From NCBI GenBank assembly GCA_017533165.1, contig JAFXIM010000212.1, forward strand, positions 1 through 5,832: a stretch of DNA of 5,832 bases, read 5' to 3'. Shown piece after piece: positions 1 through 3,984 of this stretch (position 1 is its first letter; every line of letters starts with the position of its first letter). This DNA comes from Eggerthellaceae bacterium (lineage in GTDB: Bacteria; Actinomycetota; Coriobacteriia; Coriobacteriales; Eggerthellaceae). Below the pieces are notes generated by a model that saw only the letters and a list, made by a program, of their open reading frames with translations, was not told where the DNA came from and ran no database searches. Made by a program: the position numbers and the translations under genes.

Positions 1-232
1 CCACCGCATCGTAGGCGCCACTCTTCACCTCGTCGATCAGGACCTTGAGCGCAGGGCTCGTCTCATGGGCTCCGCAGCCGGGGGCAACCTCGCTGCACAC
101 CCTCGAGACCTCGAAGCCCGACTCTGACGCGAGCTTCACCAACGCGTCGACTTGGGCGTCCATCTCGGCGGGGTCGTCGCACCTCGCCATGCGCGCGTAG
201 ACGGCGCACTTCTTTCGATCCTCCATAGGCAT
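1..232 (-). CDS. Serine-recombinase-like protein (N-terminal part), catalytic serine absent; partial
   Basis: The minus-strand reading frame begins at one of three in-frame ATGs (ending at 235, 232 or 226) behind GAGGAAAGG and leaves the window still open. I chose 232 because GAGGA sits 7 nt upstream. The visible 77 residues follow the resolvase/invertase N-terminal domain: an opening beta strand with CAVYARMARCDD, a helix around DAQVDALVKLASESGFEV, then SPALKVLIDEVKSGAYDAV, matching the family pattern RPxLxxLLxDVxxGxxDxV. In active enzymes the first motif is YARVS, with Arg and the nucleophilic Ser. Here the Arg is kept but the Ser position is Ala (YARMA), and the usual Arg of the RPxL motif is Ser. 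I infer it cannot cut DNA in the usual way and may be a degenerate or regulatory relative. The C-terminus lies outside the window, so a large-recombinase tail cannot be excluded. Confidence 0.65.
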   Translation of the reverse strand, partial: MPMEDRKKCAVYARMARCDDPAEMDAQVDALVKLASESGFEVSRVCSEVAPGCGAHETSPALKVLIDEVKSGAYDAV

Positions 233-269
233 CATCCTTTCCTCTAGTAGCGAATTACGGCTTATGCCC

Positions 270-413
270 CTATTGCGCTGACGCTGATCGGATTTGGTCC
301 ATCGTCCAGATTTTTGCCTTACCGCCATCTGCCATCGTCTCGGCCGTGACGACCACCACGCTGCGCTCGCGAGGGGCGCAACGGTAGCATCTTTCCAGCC
401 AATCTGAAAACAG
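270..413 (-). other. Possible remnant of a small gene lacking a standard start codon
   Basis: Directly after the DUF2806 stop there is an AAGGAGG ribosome binding site on the minus strand, but no ATG, GTG or TTG follows at usable distance. The frame ending with TAG at 270-272 has a coding look (HLFSDWLERCYRC ... KAKIWTMDQIRSASAQ), and the only start-like codon well placed is CTG at 411-413, about 8 nt after CAGGAG. It may be a 47-residue gene using CTG, a decayed gene that lost its start, or chance. I do not recognise the peptide. Apart from this, the stretch between the two flanking minus-strand genes shows no clear promoter or terminator. Confidence 0.25.
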
Positions 414-439
414 GTGGGTAACTCCTGCGTGCCTCCTTG

Positions 440-1342
440 CTACACGTCCCTGAAGAGAAGGCCGTCGAAGCCCGGCATCCGAAACGCCTCCTGGACGACG
501 ATGCCGAGGCTCTTCCACTTCTCGACCAGCGCCTCCGCAAAACCTGGCGCGTTTCCAAGCTCGAACAGCGTTGCCAGTTCGAGGCCGTACTTCGTAAGCG
601 GCCATCGCTGGAACTCGAGAAAACCCTGCTCTTTCCTGAGGTGATATAGCCTGCCGCCGACGCTCAGCGAGGTCCACTCCGAGATCGGCGCCTTGCCGGT
701 CGTGCTCCACGGGCCGGAGGGGAATTCGGCCAGGCCGAGCCCATTGAGCGTCTCTATCTCGGCGAGGCTCAGCTCGAAGGGTTCCCCTGGGCCTACCAGC
801 ATCGGCATGAGGCCGCTGTTCTTATCGCCCGCGCAGCAAGCGCAAACCTTTCCGAACGCCTCCGCATCGGCTTTGCTCATGTCCCCGAGTATCGAGAGCG
901 TCCGCTTCGAGAAGGACCCGGGCGACTCCATCTCGCCTGCGAGCAGCTTTCCGAGGAGCTCCCTGGCATAGTCCTCCGATGCCCTCTCGGCGACGGGGGC
1001 GAAGTTGCCCATGAACTCTTGGCTCGGGTCGAAGTACGCCTTGCCTTCGTCTATCTGATCTAGCGCCTTGTCGAGGGTACCGGAGAAGTTGGTCAGCCTG
1101 TCCGCCCCGCGCTTCGTCTCGTAAGCCCAAACGTAGGCCACGCTTGAGGGAACCCCCAGCTTCATGATCTCCTGGGCCATTGCGGTGAGGCCCCTCGCCT
1201 TCTGCATGCTGGCGGCGGCGTACACCATTTCAGCCGCCTCCGGGTCGATAGCCTCGCGAATCCTTCTTATGATTCCCTTTCCGCTTTTGTCTCCGTGGTA
1301 ATGCAGCTCTGCTTTCGCCAGGTTGAGCTCTCCGTCTAGCAT
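440..1342 (-). CDS. DUF2806-like protein
   Basis: A 300-residue soluble protein with no signal peptide or membrane helix. Residues about 125-152 carry the best family signature: YARELLGKLLAGEMESPGSF followed by SKRTLSIL and then a MSKADAEAF segment. This matches the (W/Y)AxLLAGExxxPGSFSxRTLxxLxxLSxxEA pattern I associate with the DUF2806 family (function unknown), here recognised from memory. The C-terminal part (about 190-262) has LSLAEIETLNGLGL and LTKYGLELATLFE, which look like winged-helix edge motifs. The ATG lies inside the end of the upstream XRE gene (ATGCTAG, 7-nt overlap) with GCGAGGAG just before it, so translation is probably coupled to the regulator. Such XRE plus DUF2806 pairs fit an accessory or phage-interference role, but that is inference. 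The gene ends at TAG, followed immediately by an unused AAGGAGG. Confidence 0.75.
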   Translation of the reverse strand: MLDGELNLAKAELHYHGDKSGKGIIRRIREAIDPEAAEMVYAAASMQKARGLTAMAQEIMKLGVPSSVAYVWAYETKRGADRLTNFSGTLDKALDQIDEGKAYFDPSQEFMGNFAPVAERASEDYARELLGKLLAGEMESPGSFSKRTLSILGDMSKADAEAFGKVCACCAGDKNSGLMPMLVGPGEPFELSLAEIETLNGLGLAEFPSGPWSTTGKAPISEWTSLSVGGRLYHLRKEQGFLEFQRWPLTKYGLELATLFELGNAPGFAEALVEKWKSLGIVVQEAFRMPGFDGLLFRDV

Positions 1343-1695
1343 GCGCTCCTCGCTTTCAAAACGTCAGCCTCATCACTTTTCGGCATGTAGTCGGCCCTCA
1401 CGGCCTTGGTGTTTGAGAGCATGGCCTTCTTGCCGTGGACGGTGACGGAGCGGTAGGTGTCTATGATCCGCTCCTCGTCCTTGCTGAGGTTCCTTTCGGG
1501 ATCCTTCATACCCACGAGGTCGTTAAGCGTACAGCCGAGGGCCACGGCGCAGTTGTAGGCCTGCTCAAGGTTCATCATGACCTCTTGGCGCTCCCAAGAT
1601 GCATAGGTGCGCTCGGGGATGCCAAGCTTATCGGCCATAGCTTTCTGAGTTTTTATTCCGGCTTTCTTTCGCAAGCGTTGTAACTGTAGATTCAC
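1336..1695 (-). CDS. XRE-family transcriptional regulator with C-terminal tail
   Basis: A 119-residue protein starting at GTG, chosen because GGAGG lies 6 nt upstream. Residues about 4-62 form a helix-turn-helix of the lambda-repressor/XRE type: LQRLRKKAGIKTQKAMADKL (helices 1-2), GIPERTYASWERQE (recognition helix region) and LEQAYNCAVALGCTLNDLVG. Residues 63-119 form a charged tail, LSKDEERIIDTYRSVTVHGK, of the kind that follows the DNA-binding domain in small phage repressors. It is transcribed leftward from the promoter at 1723-1751 and coupled by overlap to the DUF2806-like gene. Its divergence from the small-gene run starting at 1858 resembles a repressor facing an early operon. It is the leading candidate for binding the CAACA-N7-TGTTG sites, though the XRE protein at 2064-2285 is the alternative. 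Confidence 0.85.
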   Translation of the reverse strand: MNLQLQRLRKKAGIKTQKAMADKLGIPERTYASWERQEVMMNLEQAYNCAVALGCTLNDLVGMKDPERNLSKDEERIIDTYRSVTVHGKKAMLSNTKAVRADYMPKSDEADVLKARSAC

Positions 1696-1722
1696 GTTAC
1701 TCCTCCGTTTCTAGCGAGCAAA

Positions 1723-1751
1723 ATATTACAGGCAAAATGTCGAATATTCAA
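1723..1751 (-). promoter_or_regulatory. Leftward sigma70-type promoter for XRE/DUF2806 genes
   Basis: On the minus strand TTGAAT (1751-1746) is followed after exactly 17 nt by TAATAT (1728-1723). Transcription would start near 1716, leaving a leader of about 20 nt before the GTG start at 1695. The local sequence is AT-rich, in contrast to the genes around it. Confidence 0.6.
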
Positions 1752-1771
1752 TATAAATGGGGATTTCTGCA

Positions 1772-1800
1772 TTGACCCAACATCAAAGCTGTTGTAATGT
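1772..1800 (+). promoter_or_regulatory. Rightward sigma70-type promoter for the small-gene run
   Basis: TTGACC (1772-1777), a 17-nt spacer, then TAATGT (1795-1800). The -35 matches 5 of 6 consensus bases; the -10 keeps the TA...T frame only. A start near 1807 leaves a leader of about 50 nt before the gene at 1858. The spacer is filled end to end by a CAACA-N7-TGTTG operator. The two divergent -35 boxes are 20 bp apart. Confidence 0.6.
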
Positions 1801-1826
1801 TTGTGGCACCAACAGCGAGAATGTTG
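1778..1826. promoter_or_regulatory. Operator pair CAACA-N7-TGTTG
   Basis: Two 17-bp sites with identical half-sites and identical spacing lie at 1778-1794 (N7 = TCAAAGC) and 1810-1826 (N7 = GCGAGAA), 32 bp or about three helical turns apart. Site 1 occupies the whole spacer of the rightward promoter, and site 2 sits just downstream of the expected start. A weaker ACA-N7-TGT site (1726-1742, TTACA...TGTCG) overlaps the -10 of the leftward promoter. Binding at sites 1 and 2 should block rightward transcription. The layout resembles a phage repressor/Cro operator region; which XRE protein binds is inferred only. Confidence 0.6.
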
Positions 1827-1845
1827 TTTTCTGTAATTAAACAAC
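1823..1845 (+). promoter_or_regulatory. Inverted repeat in the 5' leader of the small-gene run
   Basis: GTTGTTT (1823-1829) and AAACAAC (1839-1845) are perfect complements separated by 9 nt, directly ahead of the GGAGGA ribosome binding site at 1846. It could be a weak leader hairpin or a further regulator site, because it overlaps the right half of operator site 2. Confidence 0.35.
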
Positions 1846-1857
1846 GGAGGAAAGCCC

Positions 1858-2067
1858 ATGAGCGACCAAGCTACCTGCTCCTTGCTGGAAGAACTGAGCG
1901 AGGCCGTATCCAAATACCTCGAAGGGTACCGCGAGGCGATTTGCGCCATGGCCTCGATCATGACCGACGAGCAGCTTCGCTCGCTTGAGGAGAGGCACCG
2001 CGAGTTCATCGTCGCCGCGGTCGAGATGACGGCGGCTATGGAAACGACGGAAGGAGGGAACGAGTGA
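1858..2067 (+). CDS. Small helical protein, first gene of the rightward run (unknown function)
   Basis: A 69-residue acidic protein starting at ATG with GGAGG 7 nt upstream. It appears to be almost all alpha helix (LLEELSEAVSKYLEGYREAI, then a second helix from TDEQLRSLEERHREF to about residue 62). It has no membrane segment, Cys/His cluster or recognised domain. It lies directly behind the operator-controlled promoter, in the position where phages often place a Cro-like or antirepressor gene. Its stop overlaps the start of the next XRE gene by 4 nt (GTGA), so the two are probably translated together. A partner or modulator of that XRE protein is possible but not shown. Confidence 0.75.
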   Translation: MSDQATCSLLEELSEAVSKYLEGYREAICAMASIMTDEQLRSLEERHREFIVAAVEMTAAMETTEGGNE

Positions 2068-2285
2068 GCTACAGCAACGAGACCTTCGCCCACAGGCTGA
2101 AGGTGGCGAGAGTCGATGCGAAGATGAAGCAGTCCGACTTCGCGGAGGCGAGCGGCGTGGACGTGAACAGCATCGCCCGCTACGAGATGGGCACCGTCAC
2201 GCCCGGGCTCGACAAGGCGTATGCCCTGGCCGTCGCGCTGGGAACCGACCTCGACACCCTGGTTGAGTTCGGCAAGGCAAGCTAA
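2064..2285 (+). CDS. Cro-sized XRE-family DNA-binding protein
   Basis: A 73-residue protein starting at GTG, chosen because GGAGG lies 6 nt upstream and the GTGA overlap with the previous stop is typical of coupling. It is essentially one helix-turn-helix domain: FAHRLKVARVDAKMKQSDFA (helices 1-2), EASGVDVNSIARYEMGTVTP (recognition helix and turn) and LDKAYALAVALGTDLDTLVE. There is no dimerisation or cleavage domain, as expected of a Cro-type protein rather than a LexA/CI-type repressor. Its promoter faces that of the larger XRE gene at 1336-1695, so the two may compete for the CAACA-N7-TGTTG sites. That competition is inference from layout. Confidence 0.85.
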   Translation: MSYSNETFAHRLKVARVDAKMKQSDFAEASGVDVNSIARYEMGTVTPGLDKAYALAVALGTDLDTLVEFGKAS

Positions 2286-2294
2286 GGGGAAGGC

Positions 2295-2477
2295 ATGCAG
2301 ACGTTCTTCGAAATTCTGAGCGCGGCGTGCGTTCTCGGCGGGGTTGTGGCAGGCGTAGCCGGGTTCATCGTGCTGTTCGAGATCGGCGTCAAGGCTGCAA
2401 CTGTCACGTTCTTCGCATCCGCAGCCCTCGCGTCGTGGGGAGCGGTGGTCTACATGGCCCTCAGGGCTCTCTTCTAG
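2295..2477 (+). CDS. Small two-helix membrane protein (unknown)
   Basis: A 60-residue protein starting at ATG with GGGGA 4 nt upstream, 9 nt after the XRE stop. Nearly the whole chain is hydrophobic: a first membrane helix about residues 7-30 (LSAACVLGGVVAGVAGFIVL) and a second about 34-58 (ATVTFFASAALASWGAVVYM), separated by a short charged turn (FEIGVK). Glycine and small residues are frequent. No lysis motif, lipobox or channel signature is visible. Small membrane proteins in this position of mobile elements include holin-like, exclusion and toxin-like proteins, and the sequence does not decide between them. Confidence 0.75.
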   Translation: MQTFFEILSAACVLGGVVAGVAGFIVLFEIGVKAATVTFFASAALASWGAVVYMALRALF

Positions 2478-2488
2478 GAGGTGAAACA

Positions 2489-2623
2489 GTGGTCAACTCT
2501 AGGAACCTCGCATCCGAGCGAGTGCGAGCCAGGCTGACGCAGGACGAGCTCGCAGAGAAGCTGAAGTGCGGCACGGACCACATGTTCGGGCGCACCGATG
2601 ACAGGCTCCCGCGTACGGCGTAG
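2489..2623 (+). pseudogene. Truncated XRE-like ORF
   Basis: A 44-residue reading frame starting at GTG behind a strong AGGAGG 7 nt upstream. The first half is a normal start of an XRE domain (RNLASERVRARLTQDELAEK, helices 1 and 2). After LKCGTDHM the expected recognition helix and the remaining two helices are missing, and the frame closes at TAG after DDRLPRTA. A complete domain needs about 55-60 residues, so this cannot fold as a full helix-turn-helix. I read it as a decayed regulator with an internal deletion and early stop. A functional micro-protein that interferes with the intact XRE proteins is the alternative, since its translation signals are intact. Confidence 0.6.
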
Positions 2624-2636
2624 TTAGGAGACCAGC

Positions 2637-2813
2637 ATGGATGCATTTAAGGCGATAGTCCTCAACCAATTCGCATGCCGCGTTCTTTCCGGCAAGGCAA
2701 CCGACCGCGAAATGGACTTCATGCAGTGGTATGCACAGCAGAAGACGCATGTAGTAACTAGCGGACATGCCGCTGAAGCGTCTAGGGCTGTCGAGCACTT
2801 CAAGCGCAACTAA
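2637..2813 (+). CDS. Small protein of unknown function (58 aa)
   Basis: ATG start with AGGAG 6 nt upstream, 13 nt after the previous stop; too short for a standard ORF cut-off but with clear translation signals. The product is soluble and helical: FKAIVLNQFACRVLSGKATD, then REMDFMQWYAQQKTHVV, then an Ala-rich helix ending in HFKRN. I do not recognise a family. It is the last gene of the run before the inverted-repeat segments. Its composition is less GC-biased at third positions than the right-hand operon, in line with recently acquired DNA. Confidence 0.6.
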   Translation: MDAFKAIVLNQFACRVLSGKATDREMDFMQWYAQQKTHVVTSGHAAEASRAVEHFKRN

Positions 2814-2834
2814 GCATCATCCACGTACCAACCA

Positions 2835-2976
2835 CCGAACATGCGCCCATGCGGCGGCAGCCGCGAGTCTTTCCTAAGCGGCAAAGGAGCGGCTGCGCGA
2901 ACGGAATAGCAGGCTCCGTATGTAGACAACGACCGCGTCTAAGCCGATCCTCGCCACCGCATCGGCGCCTGTTTGG
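2835..2976. repeat. Inverted-repeat-bounded segment 0 (about 140 bp)
   Basis: The left arm 2835-2858 and right arm 2953-2976 are inverted copies, 20 of 24 positions matching (left arm begins CCGAACATGCGCCC; right arm read inward begins CCAAACAGGCGCCG). The interior is too short for a convincing gene. An Arg-rich frame at 2849-2995 has no ribosome binding site. A small hairpin, GCGGC-GGCA-GCCGC at 2851-2864, is followed by TCTTTCC and might slow transcription leaving the small-gene run. Unlike segments A and B, no conserved core precedes its left arm, so it may be the decayed outer end of the array. Confidence 0.5.
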
Positions 2977-2998
2977 AAAGCACTTTGAAAGCTGAATA
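2975..2998 (+). repeat. Conserved junction repeat 1
   Basis: The 24-nt unit GGAAAGCACTTTGAAAGC plus TGAATA joins the right arm of segment 0 to the left arm of segment A. It matches the unit at 3602-3625 at 22 of 24 positions, including an unbroken 17-nt match over CACTTTGAAAGCTGAAT. The stretch CTTTGAAAGCTGAA also resembles boxA-type antitermination sequences of Gram-positive rRNA leaders, an alternative reading. Confidence 0.6.
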
Positions 2999-3032
2999 CC
3001 TGCACGCGCGGCTGCTGGAAGGGAGCCGCCCT

Positions 3033-3137
3033 ATGAAGATAACCAAGCGAGACGTGAAGCTGTTCATCCTGCCCCCGATCCTCGGGGGAACAACCGGGGC
3101 CTTGATCGTCTGCGGAGTCAAGTTCCTTCTGAGCTAG
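3033..3137 (+). CDS. Single-helix membrane micro-protein (34 aa)
   Basis: ATG start with GGGAG 7 nt upstream, just inside the left arm of segment A. The basic start (MKITKRDVK) is followed by one hydrophobic span about residues 10-33 (LFILPPILGGTTGALIVCGV, then KFLLS), so an inner-membrane peptide with a positive cytoplasmic N-terminus is likely. Positions 3072-3088 form a perfect 7-bp hairpin (CCCCCGA-TCC-TCGGGGG) within the coding sequence. The stop shares CTAG with the stop of the convergent gene on the other strand. The size and hydrophobicity resemble small membrane toxins or holin-like peptides, but no family is recognised. Confidence 0.5.
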   Translation: MKITKRDVKLFILPPILGGTTGALIVCGVKFLLS

Positions 3138-3541
3138 ATGCCGAACACGAAATAGAGGAAAAGCGACACGACAGCGCCCATGATGCCGCCGCCGATCCAA
3201 CCGAAAGCGGCAATCTTGTAGTCGTGCCTTCGCTGGTCCTTCGTCCTCTTCACCTCGGCCTTCTCCGAGGCGCGGTAATCGTCGATGAAGTCCAAGCCCT
3301 TCTGGGTCAGATGGCGGAAGATGAAGCCGCCGTCGTACTTCACGCCGACGATGAGCCCGACGCTCTGCAGCCCTCTGTAAATCTCCGCTTTCCTCGCATC
3401 GCAGTCGTGTTCTTTGCCGTGAGGGAAGATCCTTTGACGAGCCAAGGCGCAGACGTCCTCCCCGCGTCTCTCCGCATCAACCAGCAGCTCGAGCTCCTCG
3501 AACTCGCTGCTCTGAAGGTCTATCAAATTCACCGTGTACAT
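3134..3541 (-). CDS. Winged-helix-like protein with C-terminal membrane helix (unknown)
   Basis: I start this 135-residue protein at ATG 3541 because GGAGG lies exactly 6 nt upstream; the frame is open to a TTG at 3577 without such a signal. Residues about 11-90 are soluble: a helix (SSEFEELELLVDAERRG), then IYRGLQSVGLIVGVKYDGGF and HLTQKGLDFIDDY. These read like the third helix and wing of a winged-helix fold, with the LTxKGxxFI ending. A highly charged linker (90-108, KAEVKRTKDQRRHDYK) leads to one membrane helix at about 112-134 (GWIGGGIMGAVVSLFLYFVF). That order suggests a cytoplasmic domain tethered to the membrane by its C-terminus. The partner may be the 34-aa membrane peptide encoded convergently in the same segment; this is inference. 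Confidence 0.7.
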   Translation of the reverse strand: MYTVNLIDLQSSEFEELELLVDAERRGEDVCALARQRIFPHGKEHDCDARKAEIYRGLQSVGLIVGVKYDGGFIFRHLTQKGLDFIDDYRASEKAEVKRTKDQRRHDYKIAAFGWIGGGIMGAVVSLFLYFVFGI

Positions 3542-3601
3542 ACCAAGCCTCCGATCCGTCGAGGAAATATCCACCAAAGCAGCCCCGCATGCAGGTTATT
3601 C

Positions 3602-3625
3602 GGCAAACACTTTGAAAGCTGAATA
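3602..3625 (+). repeat. Conserved junction repeat 2
   Basis: The unit GGCAAACACTTTGAAAGC plus TGAATA joins segment A to segment B. Together with its flanks it forms a hybrid palindrome: CCCCGC (3583-3588) and GCGGGG (3635-3640) outside, an unpaired variable part, TATTCGGC and GCTGAATA inside, and AAACACTTTGAAA as the loop. The inner stem pairs fully if G-T (G-U) pairs are allowed on the plus strand. A shortened copy, GGCAAGCAC, sits at 4190-4198 after the right arm of segment B. Confidence 0.6.
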
Positions 3626-3642
3626 GACATGGAAGCGGGGGT

Positions 3643-3675
3643 GCCCCGTACGACGCCCGGGGCGGGGCTGGCGTC
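3643..3675. other. GC-rich alternative hairpins after the 44-aa gene
   Basis: Two mutually exclusive stems overlap here: GCCCCG (3643-3648) with CGGGGC (3658-3663), and GACGCC (3652-3657) with GGCGTC (3670-3675). They follow the stop of the leftward 44-aa gene immediately, where a terminator would be expected, but no T-run follows in that direction. They may only slow polymerase or protect the transcript end. Confidence 0.3.
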
Positions 3676-3809
3676 TAGTGGCAAGCAGCCTTGTGGTCGG
3701 CCATCACCTTGCCGGCTCTGCTCTTTGCCTGCTTGGTGCTGGAATCACTTGCAAGCGTGGCAGCGGCTTTCGACACCTTGCTGCTTTTGCAGCTTTTGCT
3801 TTTCGCCAT
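3675..3809 (-). CDS. Lys/Ser/Ala-rich small basic protein (44 aa)
   Basis: ATG start with AGGAGG about 6 nt upstream, TAG at 3675-3677. The chain begins MAKSKSCKSSKVSKAAATLA and ends with GKVMADHKAACH. It contains two related helices, SKAAATLA (13-20) and SRAGKVMA (30-37), separated by a Ser/Lys/Gln linker. It has about ten lysines and one arginine, so it is strongly basic. I have a general memory of similar short Lys/Ser/Ala proteins in phages and bacterial genomes, none with an assigned role; nucleic-acid binding is a guess from charge. It is the only gene close behind the near-consensus promoter at 3893-3921, which carries an operator in its spacer, so it should be strongly expressed when the XRE regulator is absent. 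Confidence 0.65.
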   Translation of the reverse strand: MAKSKSCKSSKVSKAAATLASDSSTKQAKSRAGKVMADHKAACH

Positions 3810-3892
3810 ATCCCACCTCCTCTCATCGCGTTGGGGGGCGGGTACGAGCAAGAGGGGCTATCGGGCAAAGGATCGACCCTCTCTCGGCTGAG

Positions 3893-3921
3893 ATTGTAGC
3901 CACTAAATGTAGTGGTGTCAA
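3893..3921 (-). promoter_or_regulatory. Near-consensus leftward promoter of segment B
   Basis: On the minus strand TTGACA (3921-3916, perfect -35) is followed after 17 nt by TACAAT (3898-3893, 5 of 6 for -10). Start near 3886 gives a leader of about 77 nt before the 44-aa gene. The 17-nt spacer contains the whole 16-bp CCAC-N8-GTGG operator. This is the best sigma70-type promoter in the window. Confidence 0.75.
3900..3915. promoter_or_regulatory. Operator CCAC-N8-GTGG, promoter copy
   Basis: The 16-bp inverted repeat CCACTAAATGTAGTGG lies within the promoter spacer. Its half-sites and N8 spacing are repeated at 3953-3968, 53 bp away (about five helical turns), which would allow cooperative binding by a dimer. 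Likely ligand: the XRE protein encoded from 3985 (inference). Confidence 0.65.
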
Positions 3922-3949
3922 TTATAAAAGACCTCGAAAATCTGTTCGT

Positions 3950-3971
3950 TATCCACAATATATTGTGGATA
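3950..3971. promoter_or_regulatory. 22-bp perfect palindrome ahead of the XRE gene
   Basis: TATCCACAATA and its exact complement TATTGTGGATA are joined without a gap, centred between 3960 and 3961. The inner 16 bp have the same CCAC-N8-GTGG pattern as the promoter copy. It ends 2 nt before the AAGGAGG of the XRE gene. A possible -10, TATATT (3959-3964), sits in its centre but has no good -35, so autorepression of the XRE gene is plausible though its own promoter is not settled. TATAAA at 3923-3928 is another weak -10 candidate. Confidence 0.65.
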
Positions 3972-3984
3972 TAAGGAGGAAAAG

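Larger units (their letters stand above)
2991..3604. repeat. Inverted-repeat-bounded segment A (cassette-like)
   Basis: The left arm starts at 2991 (GCTGAATACCTGCACGCG...) and the right arm ends at 3604. Read inward, the right arm begins GCCGAATAACCTGCATGCGG. Over 26 positions 22 match, with one gap. The payload is two convergent genes, a 34-aa membrane peptide and a 135-aa protein, each starting just inside one arm. The arms do not match those of segment B beyond the outer GCYRAATA and the inner GCGGGG-like patch, so the symmetry belongs to this segment alone. Confidence 0.6.

Noticed and set aside
2849..2995. Arg-rich ORF of 48 codons across segment 0, ending in LFGKHFES
   Set aside because: There is no ribosome binding site and the composition is unnatural. 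The ending is simply the junction repeat translated, and the same peptide appears at 3602 antisense to a better gene.
3072..3088. Perfect 7-bp hairpin CCCCCGA-TCC-TCGGGGG as a terminator
   Set aside because: It lies inside the 34-aa gene and has no T-run on either side, so I keep it only as a note in that gene.
3224..3622. 132-codon plus-strand ORF over segment A
   Set aside because: It is the complement of the 135-aa minus-strand gene, which has a well-placed GGAGG and a membrane helix; this ORF has no ribosome binding site.
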